64,000 bases of DNA from Flavobacterium sp. JAD_PAG50586_2 (GCA_023213215.1 CP096136.1:3448724-3512723); one strand, 5' to 3'; shown: positions 48,005 through 58,733, counted from the first letter of the stretch. Notes: a model not told the origin generated them from the sequence alone. Numbers and translations: made by a program.

Positions 48005-49324
48005 ATGTCCACTAGAAAAATTGTTTTAAGTATACTACTCATCGTAATTCTCACCCTAACGTTCTTTTCTAACTTTATTTTCCAAAACCGCACTACTCCA
48101 TTAGCCGTCTCAAAATTTGATACTGGCGATACTGCCTGGATGATTATGGCCACGGCTTTAGTTTTGCTGATGACTCCCGGACTAGGTTTCTTTTATGGCG
48201 GAATGGTAGGCAAAAAGAATGTCATCAGCACTATGTTACAAAGCTTTATGGCAATGGTAATTGTGAGTGTACTGTGGGTTGTAATTGCCTATGGCTTATG
48301 TTTCGGCCCTTCGATTGGTGGTTTTATAGGTAATCCGCTTCCGAATCTGTTTTTCAATAATGTGGGAGTTACATCGAGCTGGCCGTTAGCACCCACAATT
48401 CCCCTACTCCTGTTTGCCCTTTTTCAGGTTAAGTTTGCCATTATAACTCCGGCACTAGTCACAGGAGCCTTTGCAGAAAGGATACGATTTTGGCCTTATC
48501 TGCTGTTTATGGTGTTATTCATCCTTTTTATCTATACACCTCTCGCCCATTGCACATGGCATCCTGACGGCATCTTCTTTAAAATGGGTGTGCTTGATTT
48601 TGCCGGTGGAACTGTAGTGCATATGAGTGCAGGCTGGGCAGCGTTGGCCGGAGCCATGTTTTTAGGAAAGCGCAAAGGCCAGAAAGCCAATCCCGCAAGG
48701 ATAACCTATGTTTTATTGGGAACTGGATTATTATGGTTTGGCTGGTTCGGATTCAATGCCGGTTCAGCTATGGGTGCCAATGGTTTGGCGGTGCAGGCTT
48801 TGGGAACCACAACGGTGGCTGCAGCCGCCGCTTCGATGGCTTGGGTATTTCTGGACAAGATATTGGGACACAAATTATCGGCTATGGGCGCTTGCATAGG
48901 AGCTGTTGTTGGTTTAGTTGCCATTACTCCGGCGGCAGGCTATGTAAGCATTGCCCATGCGATAACGATCGGAATCATTTCGAGCATTGTCAGCAATTTT
49001 GCCGTGAGCCGATTTCCTAAATGGAAAATAGACGATGCATTAGATGTATTTGCGTGCCACGGCGTAGGCGGAATGACTGGTATGGTATTAACAGGCGTTT
49101 TTGCTTCCAAAGCGATTAATCCTGCTGTAGTAGATCAGGGATTGCTGTTTGGCGAAACCAAACTATTCCTAAACCAGATGACCGCTTTGTTTGTGGTCTC
49201 TGTTTTTGCTTTTACTGCTTCGTATGCGCTATTCTTTGTAGTAAATAAGATTTCCCCACTAAGGGTAAGCCAGGAAAAAGAAGAACTTGGATTGGATATC
49301 AGCCAGCATGGGGAGTTTCTTTAA
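48005..49324 (+). CDS. amt: Ammonium transporter
   Basis: 439 residues with eleven hydrophobic helices of the Amt/Rh family. Signal-like N-terminal helix (about 8-28), then DTAWMIMATALVLLMTPGLGFFYGGMVGKKN, GAFAERIRFWPYLLF, HCTWHPDG, the pore His region DFAGGTVVHMSAGWAALAG, GTGLLWFGWFGFNAGSA and DVFACHGVGGMTG (second pore His). No glnK follows, unlike in many bacteria. Upstream, ACCCC and GGGGT at about 47889-47909 form a short hairpin that could be regulatory. Confidence 0.95.
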   Translation: MSTRKIVLSILLIVILTLTFFSNFIFQNRTTPLAVSKFDTGDTAWMIMATALVLLMTPGLGFFYGGMVGKKNVISTMLQSFMAMVIVSVLWVVIAYGLCFGPSIGGFIGNPLPNLFFNNVGVTSSWPLAPTIPLLLFALFQVKFAIITPALVTGAFAERIRFWPYLLFMVLFILFIYTPLAHCTWHPDGIFFKMGVLDFAGGTVVHMSAGWAALAGAMFLGKRKGQKANPARITYVLLGTGLLWFGWFGFNAGSAMGANGLAVQALGTTTVAAAAASMAWVFLDKILGHKLSAMGACIGAVVGLVAITPAAGYVSIAHAITIGIISSIVSNFAVSRFPKWKIDDALDVFACHGVGGMTGMVLTGVFASKAINPAVVDQGLLFGETKLFLNQMTALFVVSVFAFTASYALFFVVNKISPLRVSQEKEELGLDISQHGEFL

Positions 49325-49398
49325 GGAATATGTCAAAAGTGAAAAGGGATAAGAAAATATAATTTTAAACTTGTCACATTTTTTTATAAAAATAAAAA

Positions 49399-49421
49399 TT
49401 TGTGACACTTTTTGTCACAAA
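49399..49421 (-). terminator. Rho-independent terminator of purB
   Basis: TTTGTGAC (49399-49406) and GTCACAAA (49414-49421) pair perfectly; on the minus strand U-rich sequence follows. More copies of TTGTCACA / TTTGTGACA lie at about 49371 and 49439 on either side. Confidence 0.65.
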
Positions 49422-49510
49422 AAAACCAATTCAAAAAATTTGTGACACTTTTAAAATAGATTTGCTCCAAGATAATACACGAATATTTCTCTAATCCTTG
49501 CTTAAAACAA

Positions 49511-50854
49511 CTATATCCCCGTAAAATTACTTGGTGTAATCCGCATCAGTTCATCCTTGATTACTTGCGAAACTTCTAAAGTAGCTATGAAACTATGGAT
49601 GGCTTCCTTGTTGATAACCGTATTAGTCCTCGTTAATCCTTTTAAAGCCTCATACGGATTTGGATAGCCTTCCCTTCTCAGGATGGTTTGGATAGCTTCT
49701 GCTACAACAGCCCAATTCTTCTCCAGGTCTTCAGCGAACTTAGGTTCGTTTAATAATAGTTTGTTCAATCCTTTCAAAGTAGCATCAAAGGCTATCAATG
49801 TGTGGCCCATTGGAACACCGATGTTTCGCAAAACAGTACTGTCGGTCAGGTCTCTTTGTAATCTTGATATAGGAAGTTTGGCTGATAAATGTTCGAATAT
49901 GGCATTGGCAATCCCAAGGTTTCCTTCAGAGTTTTCGAAGTCGATTGGGTTTACCTTGTGTGGCATAGCCGATGAACCTATCTCGCCAGCATTGATTTTC
50001 TGTTTGAAATAATCCATCGAAACGTAGGTCCAGATATCTCTATCTAAATCGATGATGATATTGTTTATCCTTTTTAGTGCATCAAAGAACGCAGCAAAAT
50101 GGTCGTAATGCTCAATTTGTGTGGTTGGGAAGGAATGTTGCAATCCGAGCGTATCTTCCACGAAAGTGGTGCCAAACTGCTTCCAGTCGACATTAGGATA
50201 AGCTACATGATGTGCATTATAGTTCCCGGTAGCACCACCAAACTTAGCGGCAAACGGAATATTGAACAGCAGGCGCATTTGTTCTTCTAAACGTTCCACA
50301 AACACCAATATCTCTTTTCCTAAACGTGTAGGAGATGCCGGCTGGCCGTGAGTTCTTGCTAACATTGGAATATCCTTCCACTCCATCGCCAGTTCCTTTA
50401 GTTTAGCTACCAAACCAATTAGGGACTTTAGGTAAACCTCCTGGAAAGCTTCTTTTGTAGATAACGGAATTGCGGTATTATTGATATCCTGTGATGTTAA
50501 TCCAAAGTGGATGAACTCCTTGTATTTTGACAAGCCTAAAGCCTCAAACTTTTCCTTTAAAAAATATTCAACAGCTTTTACGTCGTGGTTGGTCGTTAGT
50601 TCGGTGTCTTTTATCCAAAGGGCATCTTCGGTGGTAAAATTTTTATATAAGTTGCGAAGACTGTCAAAAATGCTTGGGTTTATTTCCTTTAACTGAGGCA
50701 GGCCGGTTTCGCATAAAGCAATGAAATACTCCACTTCTACAAGGACGCGGTATCTGATTAGAGCTTCTTCTGAGAAATAAACGGAAAGCGATTTAGTTTT
50801 ACTGCGGTATCTTCCGTCAATTGGGGAAACGGCGTTTAAGGATGTTAGTGGCAT
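49511..50854 (-). CDS. purB: Adenylosuccinate lyase
   Basis: Works twice in purine synthesis: releases fumarate from SAICAR and from adenylosuccinate. 447 residues. LNAVSPIDGRYRSKTKSLSVYFSE, TNHDVKAVEYFL, HFGLTSQDINNTAIPL, ARTHGQPASPTRLGKE (catalytic His) and the signature GSSAMPHKVNPIDFENSEGN (flexible catalytic Ser loop) are intact. It resembles the E. coli-type (long) PurB. Single gene on the minus strand with its own terminator. Confidence 0.96.
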   Translation of the reverse strand: MPLTSLNAVSPIDGRYRSKTKSLSVYFSEEALIRYRVLVEVEYFIALCETGLPQLKEINPSIFDSLRNLYKNFTTEDALWIKDTELTTNHDVKAVEYFLKEKFEALGLSKYKEFIHFGLTSQDINNTAIPLSTKEAFQEVYLKSLIGLVAKLKELAMEWKDIPMLARTHGQPASPTRLGKEILVFVERLEEQMRLLFNIPFAAKFGGATGNYNAHHVAYPNVDWKQFGTTFVEDTLGLQHSFPTTQIEHYDHFAAFFDALKRINNIIIDLDRDIWTYVSMDYFKQKINAGEIGSSAMPHKVNPIDFENSEGNLGIANAIFEHLSAKLPISRLQRDLTDSTVLRNIGVPMGHTLIAFDATLKGLNKLLLNEPKFAEDLEKNWAVVAEAIQTILRREGYPNPYEALKGLTRTNTVINKEAIHSFIATLEVSQVIKDELMRITPSNFTGI

Positions 50855-50967
50855 GTTGTGTGTTGTGTTGTTGTTTAGAAAGATGCAAATTTAGGTAATC
50901 CAATTTAGAATATAGAAGATAGAACGTAGAAAATAGACTAAAAAGCAACCGTAAATATCTTTATTCG

Positions 50968-51660
50968 CTATTCTCTTTTAAACAATTCTTCCCTTAAAAG
51001 AGGGACACCTTCAGTGGCGTTCATTGGGATAACTTCCAGTGGATTTTGAAGATTATTAATGAGTGCTGGTTTTGGATCTATGTAAAAAACAGGAACATCG
51101 GGCCGGGCATAATGCATCAGGCTGGCGGCAGGATATACCTGAAGTGAAGTTCCAATTACTGCTACGTAGTCTGCTTGTTGTATGATGGTTATTGCTTCTT
51201 CCAGAGCCGGAACCATTTCGCCAAACCAAACAATGTGGGGCCGTAGTTGGTGTCCGTTATCATCAGAGTCACCCATAGCTAAATCGCCGTTCCAATCGAG
51301 GATATAGTTTTCATTGTTGATGCTTCTTACCTTCAGTAATTCGCCATGTAGGTGCAAAACTTTAGTGCTTCCAGCCTGCTCGTGTAGGTTGTCTACATTT
51401 TGTGTAATAATATGGACGTCAAACTCTTTTTCCAATTCGGCTAAAACAATATGTCCCAGATTGGGTTTTACTTCGTGCAGTTGTCGGCGGCGTTTATTAT
51501 AGAAATCCAACACCAATTCGGTATTCCGATGCCAGCCTTCTGGAGAAGCTACATCCATAACATCGTGGCCTTCCCAAAGCCCATCGGCATCACGGAAGGT
51601 TTTGATACCGCTTTCGGCACTGATGCCGGCGCCAGTTAGAACGACGAGTTTCTTTTTCAT
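50968..51660 (-). CDS. cobB: NAD-dependent protein deacylase (sirtuin, CobB class III)
   Basis: Removes acyl groups from lysines using NAD+. 230 residues: VLTGAGISAESGIKTFRDADGLWEG, VHIITQNVDNLHEQAGSTKVLHLHGEL (catalytic His), VWFGEMVP, VIGTSLQVYPAASLMHYA. The usual four-Cys zinc module is absent (ILDWNGDLAMGDSDDNGHQ stands there), as in some short class III members. Cytoplasmic. Confidence 0.9.
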   Translation of the reverse strand: MKKKLVVLTGAGISAESGIKTFRDADGLWEGHDVMDVASPEGWHRNTELVLDFYNKRRRQLHEVKPNLGHIVLAELEKEFDVHIITQNVDNLHEQAGSTKVLHLHGELLKVRSINNENYILDWNGDLAMGDSDDNGHQLRPHIVWFGEMVPALEEAITIIQQADYVAVIGTSLQVYPAASLMHYARPDVPVFYIDPKPALINNLQNPLEVIPMNATEGVPLLREELFKRE

Positions 51661-51742
51661 AGCTTATAGTTTTATAGAAGATATATAAATTGCAAAAAAA
51701 AACTATTTTTGCCTAATCTAACCCAATTGTTACAATTAAAAA

Positions 51743-53187
51743 ATGCTCTTTAACTCATTGAATTTTGCTTTTTTTTTACCTGTAGTATTTATTTTCTATT
51801 GGTTTGTAACAAAATCACTGAAATCCCAGAATATTCTGTTGCTGTTAGCCAGCTACTTTTTTTATTCCTGCTGGGATTGGCGATTTTTATTTTTATTGTT
51901 ATTCTCGACATTGCTTGATTATTTTACTGCAATTATGATGTCTGATTCCGAGAACCCAAAAGCTAAGAAGTTTTGGTTTTGGTTAAGTATATCTGTTAAT
52001 CTGGGTTTCCTGGCAATTTTCAAATACTACAATTTCTTTGCTGAATCACTTACTGAAGCATTATCAGGTATTGGTTTGAAAATAAACCCCTGGTCGCTAA
52101 ACATAATCTTGCCGGTAGGAATATCATTTTATACTTTCCATGGACTTTCGTATGTGATAGATATTTATAAAGGCAGGATAAAGGCTGAAAGAAATTTTAT
52201 TGACTATTCGGTTTTTGTTAGTTTTTTCCCGTTGCTTGTAGCCGGGCCAATTGAACGCGCTACGCATCTTTTGCCTCAGATCCAAAAGGAAAGGACTTTT
52301 AATTACACAAAAGCCGCAGACGGATTAAGGCAGATTTTGTGGGGCTTGTTTAAAAAAATAGTTATTGCTGATCAATGCGCCGAATTTGCAAACATTATTT
52401 TTAATAATTCAGCTGATTACTCAGGAAGTACACTTTTCTTAGGGGCACTATTCTTTACATTTCAGATTTATGGCGATTTTTCAGGCTATTCTGATATTGC
52501 ACTGGGAACTGCAAGGCTTTTTGGAATTGACTTATTAAGAAATTTTGCTTTTCCTTATTTTTCGAGAGATATTGCCGAGTTTTGGAGGAGATGGCATATT
52601 TCCCTCTCTTCCTGGTTTAAGGATTACCTATACATTCCTTTGGGAGGCAGTAAAGGGAGCATGTTAAAGAAAATAATAAACACTTTTATCATTTTTATTG
52701 TAAGTGGATTTTGGCATGGAGCCAACTGGACATTTATAATATGGGGACTTTTAAATGCTCTCTATATAATGCCATCGATTATTTTAAAGACCAATAGAGA
52801 TCACCTTGACATCGTTGCTAAAGGCAGGTATCTCCCAAATCTCAAGGAAGTACTATTAATGCTTACTACTTTTTTATTAACCGTAATGGCATGGATATTT
52901 TTCAGAGCAAAAGATGTAAAACATGCATTTCATTATATTTCAGAAATATTTTCACGGTCATTTTTTACTTTTCCATCATTTGACAAGGATGATAATGTAA
53001 AGCCTCTGTTAGTTTTAATAATCTTTTTTTCATTATTGAATGGATAGGAAGAGAACGGGAATATGCAATTATGAAGTTATTCTTAAAATCAAATAGAGCA
53101 ATCAGGTATTCATTTTATATGTTTTTAATAATTCTCCTTTTTATATTTTCAGGCAAAGAGCAGGAATTCATTTATTTTCAATTTTAA
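51743..53187 (+). CDS. MBOAT-family O-acyltransferase (AlgI/DltB-like), frameshifted
   Basis: Multipass membrane acyltransferase that moves acetyl groups to surface sugars. NILLLLASYFFYSCWDWRFLFLLLFSTLLDYF, LPVGISFYTFHGLSYVIDIYKG, YGDFSGYSDIALGTARLFGIDLLRNFAFPYFSRDIAEFWRRWHISLSSW, and the catalytic His region VSGFWHGANWTFIIWG are all present. As read, it ends SLLNG at 53047. One extra T in the T7 run at 53024-53030 gives FFIIEWIGREREYAIMK and a stop at 53185-53187, overlapping the next gene start (TAATG). Confidence 0.9.
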
Positions 53188-54096
53188 TGATTATGAAACT
53201 ATTTTTAAAAAGGTTGCTGTTATTTTCCCTGATTTTCTTTATAGTTGATAAAGCATTCATTTTAGTGCGTTCGAGGTGCAATGAAAATGAATATGATAAA
53301 AGGCTTGAATTAATTCTAAACGGAGCTATGAATAAAGACCTGTTGATTTTTGGATCATCAAGAGGAGCAAGAGGTGTAATAGCTTCGCAGATTGAGGATA
53401 GCCTTAATGTTAAATGCTATAATCTTTCGTACATTAAGTCCAATATTGAGTTCCATGAATTTCTATTAAAAGTATTGATCCGTCATAATAAATCTCCAAA
53501 AAAATCATTTTGGTAATTGATGAAATAGCGGAGTTTAGGAATTCGGTACTGGATTATAGAATTGACAGGCTGGTTCCTTTAGTCAAATATCCTGAAATTC
53601 GTGAAGAGTTAGTTTTAAGAGGAGAAAAAGAGTATTGGCTTTCCAATCTTTTTGTCTTGAATCAGTTGTATAGAAAAAATTTTGACTTTAGAAAGAAGGC
53701 CATACCAAGAGAGGATTCTATCCAAGCATGTGGCTCAATGCCTTTAGCAACCAAAGGCATGAAAGAAGGATTTCTAAAATATGAACAAGGTGGTTTTAAA
53801 TATGATCCAAATAAGGATATGCAAAAAAAATAAACAGTTTTAAGCGTTTTGAAAAAATATGTTTAGATAATCATATCGAATTGATATATGCTTTTCCGCC
53901 GAATTACAGAGAAGTAAATATCGACTTCCAAAAGCGATTCGAAGAAATAGTTGACAAAAGGACGAAAATCTTTTATTACAATGAAGAAAATAAGGAATAT
54001 AGGAATGTTGCAAACTTTATTGATGATGGTCATTTAAATAAAAATGGAGCAAAAATCTTTACCAGCGAATTAATTGAATATCTAAAACATAACTAG
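53187..54096 (+). CDS. SGNH/GDSL-type hydrolase partner of the MBOAT, broken by two frameshifts
   Basis: Single-pass membrane protein with an SGNH-like domain outside. N-terminal helix LLLFSLIFFIVDKAFIL, then DLLIFGSSRGARGVI (nucleophile Ser in block I) and, near the end, FIDDGHLNKNGAKIF (DxxH block V). Two breaks: A7 at 53498-53504 (an extra A joins SPKK to IILVIDEIAEFRNS) and A8 at 53823-53830 (an extra A joins DMQKK to INSFKRFEKICLDN). Start overlaps the repaired MBOAT stop. MBOAT plus SGNH pairs acetylate polysaccharides. Confidence 0.8.
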
Positions 54097-54116
54097 CTTA
54101 GTTTATGAAATAAAAC

Positions 54117-54791
54117 ATGAATATGATTGATCTCGACTACCTTACCTATCTCGAAGGCTTTTTAACAGACAACCGCAAAGAGCGTTTTGCAGACGTATTG
54201 GCTAACCGAACCAACCACTTTACGATTGTTGTAGAAGATGTGTTCCAGATGCACAATACTAGTGCTGTGATGCGTAGCTGTGAGGTTTTTGGCATTCAGC
54301 AACTGAACATCATTGAACAGCGTTTCGGAAAAAGCATAGACAAGGAAATTGCGATGGGGGCCCAGAAATGGGTTGATATCAACACTTTTGAATCCGTAAA
54401 TTCTTCCATTGAAATGATGCGTGCTAAAGGGTACCAGATTATTGCCACTACTCCACACAATAACTCCTGTATGCTTAGTGACTTTGATATTTCGAAACCG
54501 AGTGCCATTTATTTTGGAACAGAGAAAGAAGGATTGTCGCAGGAAGTGATTGACCAGGCGGATGGTTACATTAAGATCCCAATGGTTGGCTTTACGGAAA
54601 GTCTGAACATTTCTGTTTCGGCAGCCATTATTATTCAGGACATCACTACCCGGCTGCGCCAGTCGAATATTGAATGGAAGTTATCAGAAGAGGAAATTCT
54701 GGAAAAAAGACTTGCCTGGGCAAAGAATACAATAAAGGATATTAAGCGGATTGAAGCTCGTTATTTTGCTGAAAATGGCAAAGAACAATAG
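54117..54791 (+). CDS. tRNA/rRNA 2'-O-methyltransferase (SpoU/TrmH family)
   Basis: 224 residues with a SPOUT knot. RTNHFTIVVEDVFQMHNTSAVMRSCEVFGIQQLNIIEQR (motif 1 with NxxAxxR), YQIIATTPH, AIYFGTEKEGLSQEV (motif 2) and IPMVGFTESLNISVSAAIII (motif 3). The N-terminal region and length fit TrmH (Gm18 in tRNA) best. The ATG two codons on is an alternative start. The gene stands 21 bp after the SGNH gene. Confidence 0.9.
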   Translation: MNMIDLDYLTYLEGFLTDNRKERFADVLANRTNHFTIVVEDVFQMHNTSAVMRSCEVFGIQQLNIIEQRFGKSIDKEIAMGAQKWVDINTFESVNSSIEMMRAKGYQIIATTPHNNSCMLSDFDISKPSAIYFGTEKEGLSQEVIDQADGYIKIPMVGFTESLNISVSAAIIIQDITTRLRQSNIEWKLSEEEILEKRLAWAKNTIKDIKRIEARYFAENGKEQ

Positions 54792-54799
54792 TTTCAAAA

Positions 54800-55588
54800 C
54801 TATTCCTTAACGTACTTTTCATGCTTTTTTGACAGCACCTTGTAATTTTCGTAACATTCACTAATGGCATCCATAATCTGCAAGTCGTTTGCGGTTTTGA
54901 TAAACTCTTCCGAATAGCTGCAACGGGTAAGTATTTCGGCTATTTCCTTTTTATCAACACCAAGCAGCACGCCAAGGGTTTCCCTGTCAAATTTAGATTC
55001 CAACAAATGCCTGACCGTGTCATCTGACTTCATTTTTCTTAATTTCTTGAGCTCGTTTGATTTGTTGCCAAAGAAATTATAAAGCATGTCGGCGGGATTG
55101 AAGATTGAGCCTAAGACCCTTGTAAATGCTCCCGGAGAAGTACTGCCAGCTTCATAGCCTTGTGGTAATCCGGAAATGCTGTAACGGTAACTCTCTTTTT
55201 CGGGAATCAATTTTGAATCTATTTCGAGGTAACCCGTTAAATCATACTTTTTAACGATAACTTCTTCCAGGGCAATGGCTTTTTCGGTAAGCTGAAGTTT
55301 TGCAGTTCCGCTTTTAAGCCAGTCATTGGTAACCCTGACCCTTAGCGATTGATAGCCCAGTAATGAAATATGCAGTGTATCGTTGACACTTACATCCATT
55401 TCAAAAAAACCTTTAACATCAGTAACAACACCTTTTACCTTGTTAATGTTGATTACGTTAACATTGGGTATTGGCAATAATGTATTGTCATTAATGATTG
55501 TGCCTGTTACCTTTTGGCTTACAGAATTCTCCTGTGCCTCAACTGTGGCAGAAAATATAAAGAAAAAGAAAAGGGTAAAGTATTTCAT
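54800..55588 (-). CDS. Carboxypeptidase-regulatory-like domain protein
   Basis: 262 residues with signal peptide MKYFTLFFFFIFSATVEAQ. Residues about 25-105 (SQKVTGTIINDNTLLPIPNVNVININKVKGVVTDVKGFFEMDV ... LHISLLGYQSLRV) are a CarboxypepD_reg-like beta-sandwich as found at the N-terminus of TonB-dependent receptors. The rest is helical and without a recognised fold. Periplasmic or surface. Convergent with the TrmH-like gene. Confidence 0.85.
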   Translation of the reverse strand: MKYFTLFFFFIFSATVEAQENSVSQKVTGTIINDNTLLPIPNVNVININKVKGVVTDVKGFFEMDVSVNDTLHISLLGYQSLRVRVTNDWLKSGTAKLQLTEKAIALEEVIVKKYDLTGYLEIDSKLIPEKESYRYSISGLPQGYEAGSTSPGAFTRVLGSIFNPADMLYNFFGNKSNELKKLRKMKSDDTVRHLLESKFDRETLGVLLGVDKKEIAEILTRCSYSEEFIKTANDLQIMDAISECYENYKVLSKKHEKYVKE

Positions 55589-55715
55589 AGTCGTTTTTGA
55601 TGGTTTAAAAGTATGAAACTCTTTTTAAGAATATTACTGTTTGCATTGAGAATTAGAATAAAATTAACAAAACCAAGCAAACACTCCATAAAATAACAAT
55701 TTTACCGCAGTTATC

Positions 55716-55755
55716 ATAAAAAAAACTCCGTTTCACATTGTAGTAAAACGGAGTT
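55716..55755 (-). terminator. Rho-independent terminator of the DEAD-box helicase gene
   Basis: AACTCCGTTT (55724-55733) and AAACGGAGTT (55746-55755) form a perfect 10-bp stem with a 12-nt loop. The plus-strand A run at 55718-55725 becomes the U tract on the minus strand. Confidence 0.9.
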
Positions 55756-55813
55756 ATAGTATTTAAGGATTTTGGAGTTTAGAATTCAAAATCCATAATT
55801 TCCACAAAGTGGA

Positions 55814-57755
55814 TTAGCTTTTTCTCGGTCTTCTGCTTTTCGCAGCTTCAAAGGAACGACCTGCCGGTTTATCGCTTGAACCTTCCGAACGCCTTGGTGC
55901 TCTTTCTTCTCTTTGAAAAGAACCCGGCTCTCTTTTTGGAGCACTATCACGGTTGAAACCGCCTTCTCTTCTTGGTCTGTCTGAGCTTCTTTCACTTCTA
56001 AAGCCACCTTCTCTTGGAGCTGAACTTCTTTCGCTTCTGAATCCGCCTTCTTTTCTTGGTCCGAAACCTCCGCCGCCTGAGCTTCTGCGTTCACCGCCAC
56101 CACTTCTTCCGTTATGGTCACGTCTTTCACGGCTTCCGCCATCGTTTTTAGAGATTTCAACATTGATACGCCTTCCGTTCATATCATATCCGTTAAGGAT
56201 TGACATTACTTTATCGGTATGTTCTCCATCTGTATTAAAGAAAGAGAAACCTTCCTTTACATCCACTTTGAATACGTCATCACGACCTAAATCTAGTGTA
56301 TCCTTCAGGAAATCCTTCAACTGCATCCAATCGAAATCATCTCTTGAACCAATGTTTACGAAATAACGAACAGGATCTCCGGCTCTAATCTCTCTTGGCT
56401 CAGAGCTTCTTTCGCTTCTGTCTCCACCTTTTTCACCTGATAAATCACGTTTCTTTTTGTAGTAGTTAATGAATCTATTGAATTCAACAGAAACCATTTT
56501 CTTGATCAATTCCTCTTTTGATAATCCGTCAAGAACTTCATTGATAGCCGGAAGATAGTTGTCTATTTCGTGGTCTACTTCAGTATCCTTAATTTTATTG
56601 GCTAAGTGCAACAATTGGATTTCGCAGATTTCTATTCCACTTGGAATGGTTTTTTCCTGGAATTTCTGTTGGATGATTCTTTCGATTGAAGAAATCTTAC
56701 GCAATTCACTTTTGGTGATGATTACGATAGATGTCCCTAATTTCCCGGCACGACCTGTACGGCCTGAACGGTGGTTATAGGTTTCGATTTCGTCTGGCAA
56801 CTGATAGTTTACTACGTGAGTAATATTATCAACATCGATTCCACGAGCAGCAACATCTGTCGCAACAAGCATTTGAATCTGACGGCCTCTAAACGATTTC
56901 ATTACACCATCACGTTGCGCCTGAGATAAATCTCCGTGCAAAGCTGCTGCATTGTATCCGTCTTCGATTAACTTTTCGGCAACAGCCTGAGTATCACGTT
57001 TCGTTCTACAGAAAACTACTGAGAAGATATCCGGATTAGCATCTGCCAATCGTTTCAAAGCTTCATAACGGTCACGTGCGTTTACACAGTAAAATTCGTG
57101 TGAAACGGTAGCCGAACCTGAGTTTTTAGAACCTACTGTAACTTCAGCAGGATCGTGCATGAATTTTTTAGCAATCCTTGCAACCTCTGCGGGCATTGTT
57201 GCTGAGAATAACCAAGTGTTTTTTTCGTCTGGAGTGTCTGATAATATCGAAACGATATCCTCATAAAATCCCATGTTCAACATCTCATCGGCTTCATCAA
57301 GAATACAGATACTGATGTTTTTAATGTTTACCAAGCCACGATTAATCATGTCCTGCATTCTACCTGGAGTTGCCACAATGATTTGTGCTCCACGTTTAAT
57401 TTCCCGGGCTTGGTTCTGTAATGCTTGCACCACCATAAACTGCCACTGTATGTAAACCTTTTACATATTTTGAGTATTGTTTAATCTCGTTGGTGATCTG
57501 TAAGCAAAGCTCACGTGTTGGCGATAAAATTAACGCCTGCGTACTTTTGTCTTCAGCATCAAGCTTTTGAATTAGCGGAAAACCGAAAGCTGCCGTTTTC
57601 CCTGTACCTGTTTGTGCTAATGCGACTAAGTCTGTGTTTTGTTCCAATAGTACTGGAATCGCTTTTTCTTGCACTTCTGACGGATTCTCAAATCCTAGAT
57701 CTTTGATCGCCAGCAGTAACGATTCATTCAGACCTAATTGTTCAAATTTATTCAT
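55814..57755 (-). CDS. DEAD-box RNA helicase with DbpA-type RNA-binding tail, frameshifted
   Basis: About 647 residues. Q motif FEQLGLNESLLLAIKDLGFENPSEVQEKAIP, Walker A AQTGTGKTAAFG, PTRELCLQI, GG, then TPGRMQDM, DEADEMLNMGF, SATMP, and HRSGRTGR in the second RecA domain. A DbpA RNA-binding domain covers the region near YFVNIGSRDDFDWMQLKDFLKD, then a long Arg/Gly/Ser-rich tail. The read frame breaks after GGASITE: GG at 57412-57413 (minus strand CC) should be a single base to give TEQAREIKRG. Unlike the others this is an inserted base. Role in cold response or ribosome assembly is inference. Confidence 0.9.
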
Positions 57756-57894
57756 ATAGTATTTTAAATTGGGTGCAAAGATAGTTTTTAAATACGATAA
57801 AAGCTAATTTGTTAGACGCTGATAATTAATAGGTTAACTTTAACTTAACAAAGTAGGTGCGTTATTGAGTGCCTAATAAGCGATACTTAGATAA

Positions 57895-58467
57895 TTAAAT
57901 CGATAAAAACGCAATTAATTGTTTGACTGCCAATCCACGATGGCTGATAGTTGACTTCTCCTCTATTGTAAGTTCGGCAAAAGTTTTGGTGTAGCCTTCT
58001 GCAACAAATATCGGATCATAGCCGAAGCCGTTTGTTCCAATTTTTTCTTCTATGATTTTCCCTTTGATGATTCCACTGAATAATGTTTGCTTTCCATCAA
58101 GGTTCAAGGCTATTACCGTTTTGAACTGAGCGTTGCGGTTTGACTTATCTTTTAAGTTATCCAACAGTTTATTCATATTATCATTAGCCTCTTTTTGCTC
58201 ACCAGCATAACGCGCAGAGTAAACTCCAGGTTCGCCATTCAATGCCTCAACTTCTAAACCAGTATCGTCTGCGAAACAGTTGTATCCGAATTTTTCGGTA
58301 ATATAATTTGCTTTTAGGATGGCATTCCCTTCGATAGTATCAGCCGTTTCGGGAATGTCTTCCCAACAGCCAATATCCTCCAGGCTTAAGATTTGGATAG
58401 TTTCCGGAAGTAAAAGCTGAATCTCCTTTATCTTGTTTTTATTGTTGGAAGCGAAGACGAGTTGCAT
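57895..58467 (-). CDS. rdgB: Non-canonical purine NTP pyrophosphatase (RdgB/HAM1)
   Basis: Hydrolyses dITP, dXTP and ITP to keep them out of nucleic acids. 190 residues: [66 protein letters not shown] and [11 protein letters not shown] are the complete HAM1 motif set. No break. Confidence 0.96.
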   Translation of the reverse strand: MQLVFASNNKNKIKEIQLLLPETIQILSLEDIGCWEDIPETADTIEGNAILKANYITEKFGYNCFADDTGLEVEALNGEPGVYSARYAGEQKEANDNMNKLLDNLKDKSNRNAQFKTVIALNLDGKQTLFSGIIKGKIIEEKIGTNGFGYDPIFVAEGYTKTFAELTIEEKSTISHRGLAVKQLIAFLSI

Positions 58468-58639
58468 GGCTGTTTTTTTGAGGCTAATATACTCAGAATT
58501 TCAAAATGCGATTTTTATTTTGGTTGCCAAGATTTAAAAAGTTATCAATAGAAACGATTTCTGACTAAAAGATTTTCCTTACAAAATATTAAATTACAAA
58601 ACATTTATATTTATAATTTCTTACTTATTTACTGTTTAA

Positions 58640-58662
58640 ATGTTTTTAATCGTTAAAAACAT
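58640..58662. promoter_or_regulatory. 23-bp dyad before the hybrid kinase gene
   Basis: ATGTTTTTAA (58640-58649) and TTAAAAACAT (58653-58662) are perfect inverted repeats around TCG. Located 72 bp before the kinase start and 173 bp from the rdgB start. A related TTTAATCGATTTAA follows. Candidate operator; the 266-bp gap (58468-58733) holds nothing else clear. Confidence 0.45.
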
Positions 58663-58733
58663 GTGTTTAATCGATTTAATTAATGAAATTACTCAACTAA
58701 TGCCCTATTAGGTACTAATACCACAATCGCAAT

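Noticed and set aside
55786..56163. 125-codon open frame on the minus strand rich in Glu, Lys and Ala
   Set aside because: It lies wholly inside the Arg/Gly-rich tail of the DEAD-box helicase in another frame and is an artefact of that biased sequence.
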